Positions 7,371 through 16,433 of a stretch of 64,000 bases of DNA are shown in pieces; position 1 is the stretch's first letter; every line of letters begins with the position of its first letter. The stretch comes from Thioalkalivibrio paradoxus (GTDB lineage Bacteria; Pseudomonadota; Gammaproteobacteria; Ectothiorhodospirales; Ectothiorhodospiraceae), in assembly GCA_011390565.1 (NCBI GenBank), contig JAABSC010000007.1, positions 48,654 through 112,653 on the forward strand. The letters run 5' to 3'. The notes beneath the pieces are model-generated. The model made no database searches. It saw only the letters and a program-made list of their open reading frames with translations, and was not told the origin of the DNA. Made by a program: the position numbers and the translations under genes.

Positions 7371-9725
7371 ATGGCCATACATCTCGAAGAATACAAGGAG
7401 ATCCTCGAGGATCTCCCGCACGATGCCCAGGACGTGCTCGAAGGCGCCTGGCACGAAGCCGCGCGCGTATTTTCTTCACGGGGCCTGGACAATTACCTGA
7501 AGGGCGCGGTGGCACTGCATCACCTCGGCCGAAGCGACGAACTGGTCGTGACGTACCTTCAGGAAATGCCGCAGGTGGCGCGGGCGATCGGCGAGGACAC
7601 GCTGCCCGATGTGGTGACCTTCCTGCTGAGCATGGCCTCCAAGACCTCGGGCCAGGTTCTCACGCTGATCGTAGGCACGGCACCTCTTGCCGCCGAACGG
7701 CTGGGCGACGAAAGCCTGTTCCGTTCGTATCTCAACGTGCTCCAGGTGATGCTCGCGCAAGCACCGCGGGGTCTGCGCCCCATGCTGGAGAACCTCGACC
7801 GCCTGCTGACCCAGCTCACGCTGGGTGGTTTCCGGCGCTGGGTCAACTGGGGCGCGCAGGCCTACAAGACCGATTTCGAGGGCCAGGTCCGTTATTTTTC
7901 ACTGCAGAGCCCCGATGCGCTCTCGGTGCTCCAGACGGAACGCAAGGGCACGCTGTTCGTGGACGTTCAGCGCCGCCTCAACATCTATCTGCGCGCAATG
8001 TGGGGACGGGACTTCTTCCTGCGTCCCACCGCCGGGGACTTCGAGAGCCGCGAGGGACTGAAGCCCTATATCGAGCGCTACGTGATCCACATCGCGGATG
8101 CCTACGACGACTACCGTCCCCAGGGCGACGCAACACCCGAGGAAGCGGTGGTCCCCGGTGTCGAGCTGTATCGCGCGGCCGCCAATCATTGTGCAGCCCA
8201 CCTGGCGTTTACCCACAAGCCGCTGTCGATGGAGACCTTGGACCTCGCGCAGATGGCGATCATCGAAGCCGTCGAAGACGCCCGCGTGGAAGCATTGGCC
8301 TGTGCGCAATTTCCCAACATGCGCACATCCTGGCTTGCACTGCACCCGCCGGCCGATTACGGAACGCCGCAGAGCGTCGGCGACCTGCTGAACCGGCTCG
8401 CGCGCGCGCTGCTCGAACTCGATCCAGACGACCCGCACCCCTGGGTACAGCAGGGCGTTGCACTGTTCCGCGCACAGGACGACCTGTCCAGCAACCAGAT
8501 CAGCTGGAACATCGGCGTCGAGCTGTCGCACAGTCTGGCCACCCTGCCCCTGCCCGAATTCAATCCGCGAACCGATCTGCTGCGGGCGATCTACCGGGAC
8601 GACAACCGAACCGTGTGGGAATCCGAGGAATACGACCTCGACGCGGCACTGGAGGCGACCTGGGCGCCGAAGCAGGTGCGCAAGAAGGTCAGCCTGATCG
8701 AGATGGTGAACACACTCGACTACGAGTTCGCCGGCGATGACGCGCAGGAGATCTGGGTGCTGCCGACCGAGTTCTACCTCGACCAGGAAGGCGTGACCAT
8801 CAACGAGCTGGAAGGCAAGACGCCCGTCTCCGACCCCTTCCACTACCACGAGTGGGATTACCAGATTCAGCTCGACCGCCCGAGCTGGGTCACGGTGCTG
8901 GAACGCCAGCCCAAGCTCGGCGATCTGGAGACCATCGAGCAGATCATCGTCGATCACAAACCCGTGATCTCTCGCCTCAAGTTCCTGATCGAATCGATGA
9001 TCCCCCAGGGCATGCAGCGCCTGCGCCGCCAGGAAGACGGCGACGAACTCGACATCAATGCCGCGATTCGCGCCATGGTCGACATCCGGACCGGACAACA
9101 GCCCGATACGCGCATCATGATGCGCTACAAGCGCAACGTCCGGGATCTCGCCGTCATGGTGCTTCTGGATATGTCCGAATCCGCCAACGACAAGGTCCGC
9201 GGACAGGACTACAGCATCATCGACCTGACCCGATCCGCCACGGTGCTGCTCTCGGATGCGCTCGACCGGATCGGCGACCCCTTCGCGCTGCACGGCTTCT
9301 GCTCGGACGGTCGGCACGATGTGCATTACTACCGGTTCAAGGACTTCGAGCAGCCCTACAACGATCTGGTCAAGGCCCGTCTGGCCGGGATGGAAGGGTC
9401 TTACTCGACCCGAATGGGAGCCGCACTGCGTCACGCCGGGGAATACCTGGGACAGCAGCACAAGAACAAGAAAATCCTGTTCATCATCACCGACGGCGAA
9501 CCGGCCGACAACGACACCCGCGACCCCCAATACCTGCGTCACGACGCCAAGCGGGCCGTCGAGGAACTCGCGCGCAACGGCGTGTCCACCTACGCCCTGT
9601 CGCTCGACCCGCATGCGGACCAGTATGTTTCGCGCATCTTCGGTGCCAACAATTTCACGGTCCTCGACCAGGTCGAGCGCCTGCCCGAGAAACTGCCCAT
9701 GCTCTACATGGGACTGACGCGCTGA
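7371..9725 (+). CDS. cbbO: Rubisco activase adaptor CbbO (von Willebrand A domain)
   Basis: This 784-residue partner of CbbQ has a C-terminal von Willebrand A domain whose metal-binding (MIDAS) motif D600-M-S-E-S is intact, followed by the expected Thr/Asp segments (SYSTRMGAAL and IITDGEPAD). The N-terminal two thirds is the helical CbbO region. CbbQO remove tight-binding sugar phosphates from Rubisco, and carboxysomal CbbO binds Rubisco through the vWA domain. Length is typical. It is followed by a peptidase-like gene after five bases. Confidence 0.96.
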   Translation: MAIHLEEYKEILEDLPHDAQDVLEGAWHEAARVFSSRGLDNYLKGAVALHHLGRSDELVVTYLQEMPQVARAIGEDTLPDVVTFLLSMASKTSGQVLTLIVGTAPLAAERLGDESLFRSYLNVLQVMLAQAPRGLRPMLENLDRLLTQLTLGGFRRWVNWGAQAYKTDFEGQVRYFSLQSPDALSVLQTERKGTLFVDVQRRLNIYLRAMWGRDFFLRPTAGDFESREGLKPYIERYVIHIADAYDDYRPQGDATPEEAVVPGVELYRAAANHCAAHLAFTHKPLSMETLDLAQMAIIEAVEDARVEALACAQFPNMRTSWLALHPPADYGTPQSVGDLLNRLARALLELDPDDPHPWVQQGVALFRAQDDLSSNQISWNIGVELSHSLATLPLPEFNPRTDLLRAIYRDDNRTVWESEEYDLDAALEATWAPKQVRKKVSLIEMVNTLDYEFAGDDAQEIWVLPTEFYLDQEGVTINELEGKTPVSDPFHYHEWDYQIQLDRPSWVTVLERQPKLGDLETIEQIIVDHKPVISRLKFLIESMIPQGMQRLRRQEDGDELDINAAIRAMVDIRTGQQPDTRIMMRYKRNVRDLAVMVLLDMSESANDKVRGQDYSIIDLTRSATVLLSDALDRIGDPFALHGFCSDGRHDVHYYRFKDFEQPYNDLVKARLAGMEGSYSTRMGAALRHAGEYLGQQHKNKKILFIITDGEPADNDTRDPQYLRHDAKRAVEELARNGVSTYALSLDPHADQYVSRIFGANNFTVLDQVERLPEKLPMLYMGLTR

Positions 9726-9730
9726 CACCG

Positions 9731-10549
9731 ATGGAAATCAATACACTCAGCAAGAAGCTGCTGTTCAACACCATCCGCGTGGATACCGTCCTCGAGGATG
9801 GCAGCGAGGGCTCGGGGACCGCGTTCGTGGTCAGCCATGCGCACAGGCGCGGCACCCACACCTTCATCGTCACCAATCGCCATCTCGTGGACGGTGTGCG
9901 CCGCGGCGGCCTGGTGTTCACGCAGAAACACAACGGGCAACCGCTGATCGGCAAACGTTTTCAGCTCAACATCGATGACTTTCCCCACGCATGGTTCCTG
10001 CATCCGGATCCCGAGGTGGACCTCGCGATCGTCCCGATGCGCCCGCTGGAACAGGCTGCCCGGGACCAGGGAGTGGAACTCTACTACCACGTGATCGACA
10101 GCCGGCTGGCGCCCGATGCCGCAGCCCTACTTACCCTGGACGCGCTCGAGGAAGTACTGTTCGTGGGCTACCCCAGTGGTGTCTGGGACCATGTCAACCT
10201 GATGCCGATCCTGCGCCGTGGCACCACGGCAACCCCCATCGCGCTGGATTTCGAGGGACGTCCGGAATTTCTGATCGACGCCGCCGTGTACCCCGGTTCC
10301 AGCGGCAGCCCGGTCTTCGTCTATCAGCCGGACCTGCTGCGCCCAAACCAGAGTCGGAAATTCCTGTTCGCCGGCGTGATTGCGGCCGTGTTCTTCCGCG
10401 AGGAAGCCAACCAACTCGTACCCGGTCCCGTCCCGGCGAATACCTACGCGACGGTGATGGGCTCGGAAATGATCGACCTCGGGCTGGTCATCAAGGCCCA
10501 GGCCGTGATCGAGGTGATGAATGCCTATCTGGGCCACTGGGCCGAGTAA
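9731..10549 (+). CDS. Cytosolic trypsin-like (S1-fold) serine protease homolog in the CO2-fixation operon
   Basis: This 272-residue protein has a two-barrel trypsin-like fold with a complete triad in order: H51 in TNRHLV, D97 in EVDLAIVPM and S191 in YPGSSGSP. There is no signal peptide or membrane segment, so it should act in the cytosol. The ATG lies five bases after the cbbO stop, and sbtA starts 93 bases after its end, all on the same strand. I do not know a named carboxysome role for it. Processing or quality control of CsoS2, CbbO, CbbQ or SbtA is an inference from position. Catalytic activity is likely but unproven. Confidence 0.8.
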   Translation: MEINTLSKKLLFNTIRVDTVLEDGSEGSGTAFVVSHAHRRGTHTFIVTNRHLVDGVRRGGLVFTQKHNGQPLIGKRFQLNIDDFPHAWFLHPDPEVDLAIVPMRPLEQAARDQGVELYYHVIDSRLAPDAAALLTLDALEEVLFVGYPSGVWDHVNLMPILRRGTTATPIALDFEGRPEFLIDAAVYPGSSGSPVFVYQPDLLRPNQSRKFLFAGVIAAVFFREEANQLVPGPVPANTYATVMGSEMIDLGLVIKAQAVIEVMNAYLGHWAE

Positions 10550-10642
10550 CCATGGACCACGTTGGCATCATGGGTGCTTACCCGCTGCCAGTTCTCCGCC
10601 CGCACCCCTTCTGCAACCCCTGCTCCGTCCTGGAAATCCGCC

Positions 10643-11587
10643 ATGCATTTTGAACCTGTGGTGCTGTTCTTCCTGCTGGGTGTATTCGCGGGTCTGGTCC
10701 GCTCCGACCTGAAAATCCCCTCTGCGATCTACGAAGCGCTATCGATCTTTCTGCTGCTCGCCATCGGCCTGCAGGGTGGCGTGAAACTGGCCGAGTTCGA
10801 GTTGCTGGAACTGCTCGTACCGTCCCTTTTGATCCTCGCGGTGGGTTCACTGATTCCGCTGCTCGCCTTCCCCGTGCTCCGGTTGCTGGGCCGCATGACA
10901 CGCGCCGACTCGGCATCGATCGCAGCCCACTACGGATCGGTCAGCGTGGTCACATTCTCGGTGGCCATCGCACTGCTGGCACAGGAAGAGGTGGACTTCG
11001 AAGGCTACATGATCGTTTTCCTGGTTTTGCTCGAGATCCCGGCGCTGGTGATCGGCGTGATACTGGCGCGGCACGGCGTCGGCAGTGTGCGCTGGGGCAA
11101 GCTGCTCCATGAAGTGCTCTTCGGCAAAAGCATCCTGTTGCTGGCCGGTGGCCTGATCATCGGTTTCATTGCCGGAAGTGAGGGCATCAAGCCACTCGAC
11201 ATCCTGTTCTTCGACCTGTTCAAGGGCATCCTCGCGCTGTTCCTTCTCGAGATGGGGCTGGTCGCCGCCGCGCGCATCGCGGGACTTCGTGCCTACGGGC
11301 TGTTCCTGGTGACCTTCGCAGTGGCCACGCCTCTGGTTTCCGCGGTTCTCGGCACCGTGCTTGGCTGGGCGCTGGGTCTGTCTCTCGGCGGCACCATGCT
11401 GCTGGCCACACTCTACGCGAGCGCATCCTATATCGCCGCACCGGCGGCCATGCGCATCGCGGTCCCGGAGGCCAATCCCGCGCTGTCGATCGGCGCCGCA
11501 CTCGGGATGACCTTCCCGTTCAACATCTTTTTCGGAATACCGATTTATCTCTGGATGGCCCAGTTCATCCACGGACTTGGAGGGTGA
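10643..11587 (+). CDS. sbtA: Sodium-dependent bicarbonate transporter SbtA family
   Basis: This 314-residue membrane protein of the SbtA (formerly DUF897) family has about ten hydrophobic segments. It opens with a short periplasmic-out helix after MHFEPVVLFFLLGVF and carries the inverted-repeat layout typical of the family (segments LLLAIGLQGGVKLAE and LLAGGLIIGFIAGSEG). It should import bicarbonate with sodium to feed the carboxysome. The chosen ATG at 10643 removes a non-membrane N-terminal extension. The next gene is an SbtB-like PII protein, the standard regulator pair. Confidence 0.93.
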   Translation: MHFEPVVLFFLLGVFAGLVRSDLKIPSAIYEALSIFLLLAIGLQGGVKLAEFELLELLVPSLLILAVGSLIPLLAFPVLRLLGRMTRADSASIAAHYGSVSVVTFSVAIALLAQEEVDFEGYMIVFLVLLEIPALVIGVILARHGVGSVRWGKLLHEVLFGKSILLLAGGLIIGFIAGSEGIKPLDILFFDLFKGILALFLLEMGLVAAARIAGLRAYGLFLVTFAVATPLVSAVLGTVLGWALGLSLGGTMLLATLYASASYIAAPAAMRIAVPEANPALSIGAALGMTFPFNIFFGIPIYLWMAQFIHGLGG

Positions 11588-11592
11588 ACGAC

Positions 11593-11883
11593 ATGCTGAC
11601 GCAACCCATGACCCTGCTGGTGATCATCAGTGAAGCCGTTCTCGAGGACACGCTTATCGATGAAATCAGCGACCTGGGCGCCAAGGGCTACACGATCACC
11701 GATGCACGTGGTCGAGGCACGCATGGCACCCGGTCCGGGCGGTGGACGCAGGGTGGCAACATTCGCATTGAAGTGATTGGCAATGCGCAGCTCTGTGATC
11801 GTATCGTCGAGCGTCTGCAACGAACCTATGAAAGGGACTATGGTCTCCTGATGTATACCGTGCCGATCGAACTGCAGAATTGA
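11593..11883 (+). CDS. sbtB: PII-like regulator SbtB of the bicarbonate transporter
   Basis: This roughly 96-residue PII-superfamily protein lies immediately after sbtA. Typical PII strands are MTLLVIISEAVLEDTLIDEI and IRIEVIGNAQLCDRIVERL. The T-loop region GRGTHGTRSGRWTQGGN is short and basic. SbtB trimers bind adenine nucleotides and gate SbtA. A GTG at 11584 would give a GTGA overlap with sbtA, but GGAGG at 11579-11583 is spaced correctly only for the ATG at 11593. A PII-type small protein is certain; the SbtB call rests on pairing with sbtA. Confidence 0.88.
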   Translation: MLTQPMTLLVIISEAVLEDTLIDEISDLGAKGYTITDARGRGTHGTRSGRWTQGGNIRIEVIGNAQLCDRIVERLQRTYERDYGLLMYTVPIELQN

Positions 11884-11944
11884 GCACGCCCACTCACGGA
11901 ATTCCCTGTCTCGCGGAGCCGGCACGGACCGCGCGAAACCTCCC

Positions 11945-12958
11945 ATGAGTTCGAAAGACCCCGGCCTGCCGCAGATCATGCTCAAGTCCGAGCTGCCGGG
12001 ACACCTGATCCGGCACGCCACGCTTCGGCAATTGCAGGTCTTCGAGGCCATCGTGCGCCTGGGCAGCTTCACCCACGCCGCGGAAGAGTTGTACCTGACG
12101 CAGCCCACCGTCTCGATCCAGATCAAGAAGCTGTCCGAAGCGGTGGGACTCCCCCTGTTCGAACAGGTGGGACGCAAGGCCTTTCCCACCGAGGTCGGCC
12201 GCGAACTCTACGATGCCTGCCGGGAGATTCTGGGGTCCCTGACCAACCTTGAAATCAAGCTGGCGGATCTCCGGGGACTCAAACGCGGGCGGCTGCGGTT
12301 GGCCGCGATCACCACCGCCCAGTATCTCGCGCCGAGCATCCTCGGTGAATTTGCGCGCAAGTATCCGGACATCGAACTCTGCCTCGAGGTCGACAACTAC
12401 GACCGGGTTCTGGCGCGCCTCGCGAGCAATGAGGACGACCTCTACATCATCGGCCACGTCCCGGAACAACTGACGGACGTCAAGGTGTACCCCTTCGCAC
12501 CGAACCCGCTGGTGGTCATGGCGCGGCACGATCACCCGCTTGCGGGCCAGCGCAACATTCCGCTCCAGCGGCTCGCCGGGGAATATTTCCTGATGCGCGA
12601 GGCCGGCTCGGGGATTCGCGAAGCCACGCTGAAGCTGTTCGAGCGCCAGGGCATACAGCCCCGCATCCGGATGGAACTGGGCAGCAACGAAGCCATCAAG
12701 CAGGCCGTGATCGGCGGGCTCGGGATCGCCGTGCTGTCGCTGCACACGCTGAGCGCCGAGGGCGCACGCGGTCCGATCACGCTACTCGACGTTGCCGAAT
12801 TCCCGATTCTGCGCCAGTGGAACATCGTGCACCCACGCCGCAAGGTGCTCTCCGTCGTGGCCCAGACCTTCCTGGATTTCGCCATTCAGGACGAAGCGCG
12901 CGTGCGCGCGCACATCGACCAGATGCTCCGGGATTTCGAGCACAATCTGAACCGCTGA
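11945..12958 (+). CDS. cbbR: LysR-family regulator, CbbR-like
   Basis: This 337-residue LysR regulator has an N-terminal winged helix at about residues 25-85 (ATLRQLQVFEAIVRLGSFTH, then LTQPTVSIQIKKLSEAVG) and a C-terminal periplasmic-binding-like effector domain. CbbR proteins control Calvin cycle and carboxysome genes in response to metabolites. Position at the end of the sbtAB run favours that role. It is somewhat longer than usual at the N-terminus. A CysB- or other LysR-type target cannot be excluded from sequence alone. Confidence 0.85.
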   Translation: MSSKDPGLPQIMLKSELPGHLIRHATLRQLQVFEAIVRLGSFTHAAEELYLTQPTVSIQIKKLSEAVGLPLFEQVGRKAFPTEVGRELYDACREILGSLTNLEIKLADLRGLKRGRLRLAAITTAQYLAPSILGEFARKYPDIELCLEVDNYDRVLARLASNEDDLYIIGHVPEQLTDVKVYPFAPNPLVVMARHDHPLAGQRNIPLQRLAGEYFLMREAGSGIREATLKLFERQGIQPRIRMELGSNEAIKQAVIGGLGIAVLSLHTLSAEGARGPITLLDVAEFPILRQWNIVHPRRKVLSVVAQTFLDFAIQDEARVRAHIDQMLRDFEHNLNR

Positions 12959-13091
12959 AGGCCGCGCCGCAACGCCCGGCTTTTGCTATTCTCAGCACGA
13001 ATACGAAGATCGGTCCCAGCGCGGCTGAACGCGAAACGGTCGCGCCGCGGGGATGCCGACGAAAATCCAAACGGGAATCGAGGAGAAAGGT

Positions 13092-13574
13092 ATGTGGAAG
13101 GAAGTCGCGGTGGCCGCGCTTGTGCTGGCCGCTTCTGGAGTGGCTTGGGGGGAGACCACGGATGCGCCCCGTTTCGAAATCAGCGACGACGGCAAGGTAG
13201 TACTGGATCAGCAGACCGGACTGCAGTGGATGCGCTGCAGTGTCGGGCAGAACTGGACGGGGACGACCTGCACCGGCACCCCCAGCCGCCACACCTGGGA
13301 TCAGGCCTCAAACCTCACATCCAACCACGCGGGGCTGGACGGTTGGCGCCTTCCGACTGTGGATGAGCTGCAGGGCCTGGTGGAATACCGCATGTTCAAT
13401 CCCGCCATCGATCCGCATGCCTTTCCCAACACGCCGATGAGCAACTTCTGGTCCTCCTCGGAGGCCGCCTACGACGCGTTCTACGCCTGGACCGTCAATT
13501 TCGCCAATGGCTTCAGCAACTGGCGGCACAAGCGGCAGCGTTTCGAGTCGCGCATGGTACGCGACGCTGGTTGA
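13092..13574 (+). CDS. DUF1566 (Lcl-type) secreted protein
   Basis: This 160-residue protein begins with a signal peptide (MWKEVAVAALVLAASGVAWG, cleavage before ETT) after an AGGAGAAAGG ribosome site. The rest is a DUF1566 domain: VVLDQQTGLQWMRC, then GWRLPTVDELQGLVEY and NFWSSSEAAY. This fold is common in periplasmic or surface proteins of proteobacteria. Function is unknown. An in-frame ATG at 13053 would hide the signal peptide behind a charged tail and is not preferred. Confidence 0.85.
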   Translation: MWKEVAVAALVLAASGVAWGETTDAPRFEISDDGKVVLDQQTGLQWMRCSVGQNWTGTTCTGTPSRHTWDQASNLTSNHAGLDGWRLPTVDELQGLVEYRMFNPAIDPHAFPNTPMSNFWSSSEAAYDAFYAWTVNFANGFSNWRHKRQRFESRMVRDAG

Positions 13575-13635
13575 ACCACGAACCCGGGGCGTGCATGGCC
13601 CCTGATCTCACATCAACGACAGAAGGGGCACACGC

Positions 13636-14004
13636 ATGGACACGGAAATCACCAGCGCAGACATTCGCACCGTCATCGAGCCGCTGCATCGCGGCAAGTT
13701 CTGGATGCAACTGCTTGCCGTGGTCTCGATCCTGTACGGTGTTCTTCTGGCACTGACGATCGTGGGCCTGATCGTCGCCTGGATTCCGATCTGGGCGGGT
13801 GTGGTCCTGATGCAGGCGGCCGGCGCATCCAGCCGGGCGTTCCAGAGCGGCGACGCGCTGGAGATGAAACACGCCATGGGCAAGCTGAAGACCTATTTCA
13901 CGATCTTCGGCGTCCTGATGCTGATCGGCATCATCCTGATGGTCGTGTCGATGATCTTCGGCATCGGCGCCGGCCTGCTGGGCATGGAATCCATGATGCA
14001 GTAG
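13636..14004 (+). CDS. DUF5362-type small membrane protein
   Basis: This 122-residue protein has two or three hydrophobic segments (about residues 24-55 and 87-115) around a short helical loop rich in Gln, Ala and Ser. It resembles DUF5362 proteins of unknown role. A good GC-rich stem with a following T-rich stretch (14059-14085) lies downstream. Nothing in its neighbours gives a function. Confidence 0.7.
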   Translation: MDTEITSADIRTVIEPLHRGKFWMQLLAVVSILYGVLLALTIVGLIVAWIPIWAGVVLMQAAGASSRAFQSGDALEMKHAMGKLKTYFTIFGVLMLIGIILMVVSMIFGIGAGLLGMESMMQ

Positions 14005-14058
14005 CCCCGCCGCGTTTCGGCCGAGTCCCTTCCGGGACGCGGTACGACCGTTCGAAAA

Positions 14059-14085
14059 GGGCGCCCGCGTGGCGCCCTCTCCTTG
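14059..14085 (+). terminator. Probable intrinsic terminator
   Basis: A 7-bp perfect stem GGGCGCC/GGCGCCC (14059-14065 with 14071-14077) with a 5-base loop is followed by TCTCCTT. It lies 55 bases after the DUF5362 stop. The T tract is weak. Confidence 0.45.
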
Positions 14086-14185
14086 CGACCCATGAAGACC
14101 CGGAAGCACTCCTGACGGTGTTATCATCACAGAGTGTAAGTACCTTTTGTTATGCGATCCGAAGACCGCATCTGGGGCGCAATTA

Positions 14186-15451
14186 ATGATCACCCTTCTG
14201 CTCGACGACGAGCCATTCCAGCTCAAGCTGCTCGAGGCACAACTCCGAACGTTGGGAGTTGGAAACATCATCCGTCACGAACGGGCGAGAGATGCCTTGC
14301 CGCTCTTCGACGGGGATCAGCACGTCGTAGACCTGATCTTCTGCGACCTGCAGATGCCGGACATGGACGGTGTGGAGTTCGTGCGCCATCTGGCCCGGAA
14401 TCATTACAGCGGTGATCTGATCCTATTCAGTGGCGAGAACGAACGGATACTGGCCAGCGTCGAATGTCTGGCCCAGGCCCATGGCCTGCGGGTCCTGGGC
14501 GCCCTGAAAAAACCGGTGTCGATGGAACGACTCAAGGAGTTGATTGACCTCAGTCTTTCCAGCCCGGAGAGCACGCCTCCAGCTGCACGTGGCCAGAGCG
14601 CCTACAGTCTGCCCGTTCTCGAGTCCGCATACGCGACCGAAGAACTGGAAGCCGCGATCAGCGGGAAGCAGTTCGTCAACCACTACCAGCCCAGGGTGGA
14701 AATGGCCACGGGCCGGGTGATCGGCGCGGAGACGCTGGTGCGCTGGGAGCATCCGCAGGATGGCCTGGTCATGCCGGACCGATTCATACCCAACCTCGAG
14801 TACTACGGGCTGATCGACGATTTGACCCGGATCGTGCTTTCCGATGCATTGGAGCAGACGAGAGTCTGGCGCAAGCTGGGCTGGAACCTTCAGATTTCGA
14901 TCAACATGTCGACCGAGAGTCTGTCCGCCATTCGCTTTGCCGACTTCGTGATCGGGGAATTGGGGAAAGTCGATATCCCGGGCTCCAGCCTGCTGCTCGA
15001 GGTGCCCGCGAACATTTTCGAACAGGACCAGAGGGGTTTGCTCGACATCCTGACACGCCTGCGACTGCGCCAGATCGGTCTTTCCATCCACGATTTCGGG
15101 ATTGCCGAGGTATCTCTCGCCGAACTCCAGACCATTCCCGTCGACGAACTCAAGGTTGATCGGACTCTGGTACGGGATGCCAGGGACGATGCCTCATTGC
15201 GCCTGCGGGTCCGCAACAGCCTTGGAACCGCGAAACAGCTCGGCGTCACGGCCGCAGCGGAGGGCGTCGAAACCCGGGCCGACTGGGATTTTCTCGCAGC
15301 AAGCGACTGTGACATTGCGCAGGGGTACTTCATCGCCCGGCCCATGCCTGCGGCCGATTTCCCTGGGTGGGCGGCGGAGTGGGAGGCCGGCCAGGGACGT
15401 GAGCTGGACCTGGCCGGTCCGAGCGACCCAGAGTCGCAAACCTCGACCTAA
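14186..15451 (+). CDS. Response regulator with REC and degenerate EAL (c-di-GMP) domain
   Basis: This 421-residue protein has a receiver domain (residues 1-125; acidic pair D7-D8, phospho-acceptor D54 in FCDLQMP, K109) joined to an EAL domain (about 150-395). Several c-di-GMP phosphodiesterase residues are kept: E182 (in ETL instead of EAL), N240, E272, K323, E359 and Q379. The metal-binding DDFG motif is instead H302-D303-F-G, so hydrolysis may be weak or lost and the domain may act as a sensor. The start at 14186 places the REC domain right at the N-terminus; an upstream ATG at 14147 adds 13 residues. Confidence 0.88.
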   Translation: MITLLLDDEPFQLKLLEAQLRTLGVGNIIRHERARDALPLFDGDQHVVDLIFCDLQMPDMDGVEFVRHLARNHYSGDLILFSGENERILASVECLAQAHGLRVLGALKKPVSMERLKELIDLSLSSPESTPPAARGQSAYSLPVLESAYATEELEAAISGKQFVNHYQPRVEMATGRVIGAETLVRWEHPQDGLVMPDRFIPNLEYYGLIDDLTRIVLSDALEQTRVWRKLGWNLQISINMSTESLSAIRFADFVIGELGKVDIPGSSLLLEVPANIFEQDQRGLLDILTRLRLRQIGLSIHDFGIAEVSLAELQTIPVDELKVDRTLVRDARDDASLRLRVRNSLGTAKQLGVTAAAEGVETRADWDFLAASDCDIAQGYFIARPMPAADFPGWAAEWEAGQGRELDLAGPSDPESQTST

Positions 15452-15650
15452 AAGCGTGCCCAGATCGGCCTGCGTGCCGTAGCCGGGAACGAGGCCACGT
15501 GCCTGACGCCGAGCGCATCCCCGGAAATAGCCGTTTTCAGGGGGCTCGTCGGAGCGTTTCGCTCAGGTCGGGTTCTCTGTCGGCCGGCGCGCCGAGAGCC
15601 GCGGCCGGAACCTCTGCCCGGTGCGTTGCGAGGAAACGATGCGACGCCGC

Positions 15651-16319
15651 CTAGGGCGCCACCAGCTCGATGCGCGCCACTTCGATATCGGCTTCGAAGG
15701 CTTCGCCGTAGGCCACGACGGCAATCGATTTCAACGACCGCACGTCAAGGACGCGCCGCGTCGCCGCACCCTCGAAGGCGGTGAAGGGTAGCGACACCTC
15801 GCGCCATTCGGGTCCGATCTCGAAGCGCGCCCGGAAGTATTGCCAGGGCATCCAGTTCTGGCGCGTGCGCAGGTGCACATAGTAGGGCCCGGGTGCGCCG
15901 CGGACCTTGAGCCGGACGCCCCACCAGTCGCTGGCGTCGAAATGGCCGCCGCGCGGGTCGAGCGGCAAGCGAGCCTGAATGAATCCCCCGCGGTTTTCCA
16001 GACGGACCGTGCCGCGCATGCCGAGCACCGCCCCGCCGCTGCTTTCCCGGATCGCCATTTCCATTTCCGAGCGGCCGCCCATGACCCGGTCCGTCAGTCC
16101 CTCCCAGCGCGTCCTCAGGGCAGAGACGCGGTCGGCATCGCTGAAGTCATCGATCAGCAGGGTCCGATTCACCTGTGGTGTCATGTCCGGTTCCTTCTCC
16201 GGGTTCACGGCTCCGGCCGGGGCGACCAAGAGCATAAGCAGCGCGATGGCCGAGACGAAGACCCGCGCCCGTGCACCAGGGATTGTCGCGCCAAGTGTGC
16301 GGTTGCGATGGATCGTCAA
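15651..16319 (-). CDS. CIA30-family exported protein
   Basis: This 222-residue protein carries a CIA30 (complex I intermediate-associated protein 30) domain, a galactose-binding-like jelly roll: TLLIDDFSDADRVSALRTRW, then GLTDRVMGGRSEMEM, and DWWGVRLKVRGAPGPYYVHL. A hydrophobic stretch near residues 20-38 (FVSAIALLMLLVAPAGA) looks like a signal peptide after a long basic lead. Bacterial members have no proven role, and none is shown by the neighbours. Confidence 0.83.
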   Translation of the reverse strand: MTIHRNRTLGATIPGARARVFVSAIALLMLLVAPAGAVNPEKEPDMTPQVNRTLLIDDFSDADRVSALRTRWEGLTDRVMGGRSEMEMAIRESSGGAVLGMRGTVRLENRGGFIQARLPLDPRGGHFDASDWWGVRLKVRGAPGPYYVHLRTRQNWMPWQYFRARFEIGPEWREVSLPFTAFEGAATRRVLDVRSLKSIAVVAYGEAFEADIEVARIELVAP

Positions 16320-16433
16320 GGGCTTCTCCGCTTTATGGACCGCCCGGGGATGGGCCTGAAGGGATTTCGGCGCGTCCGTCGGACAGGATTCACCCGGTAT
16401 TGTAGATGCGAACCCTGCCAGACGGCAGCGGGT

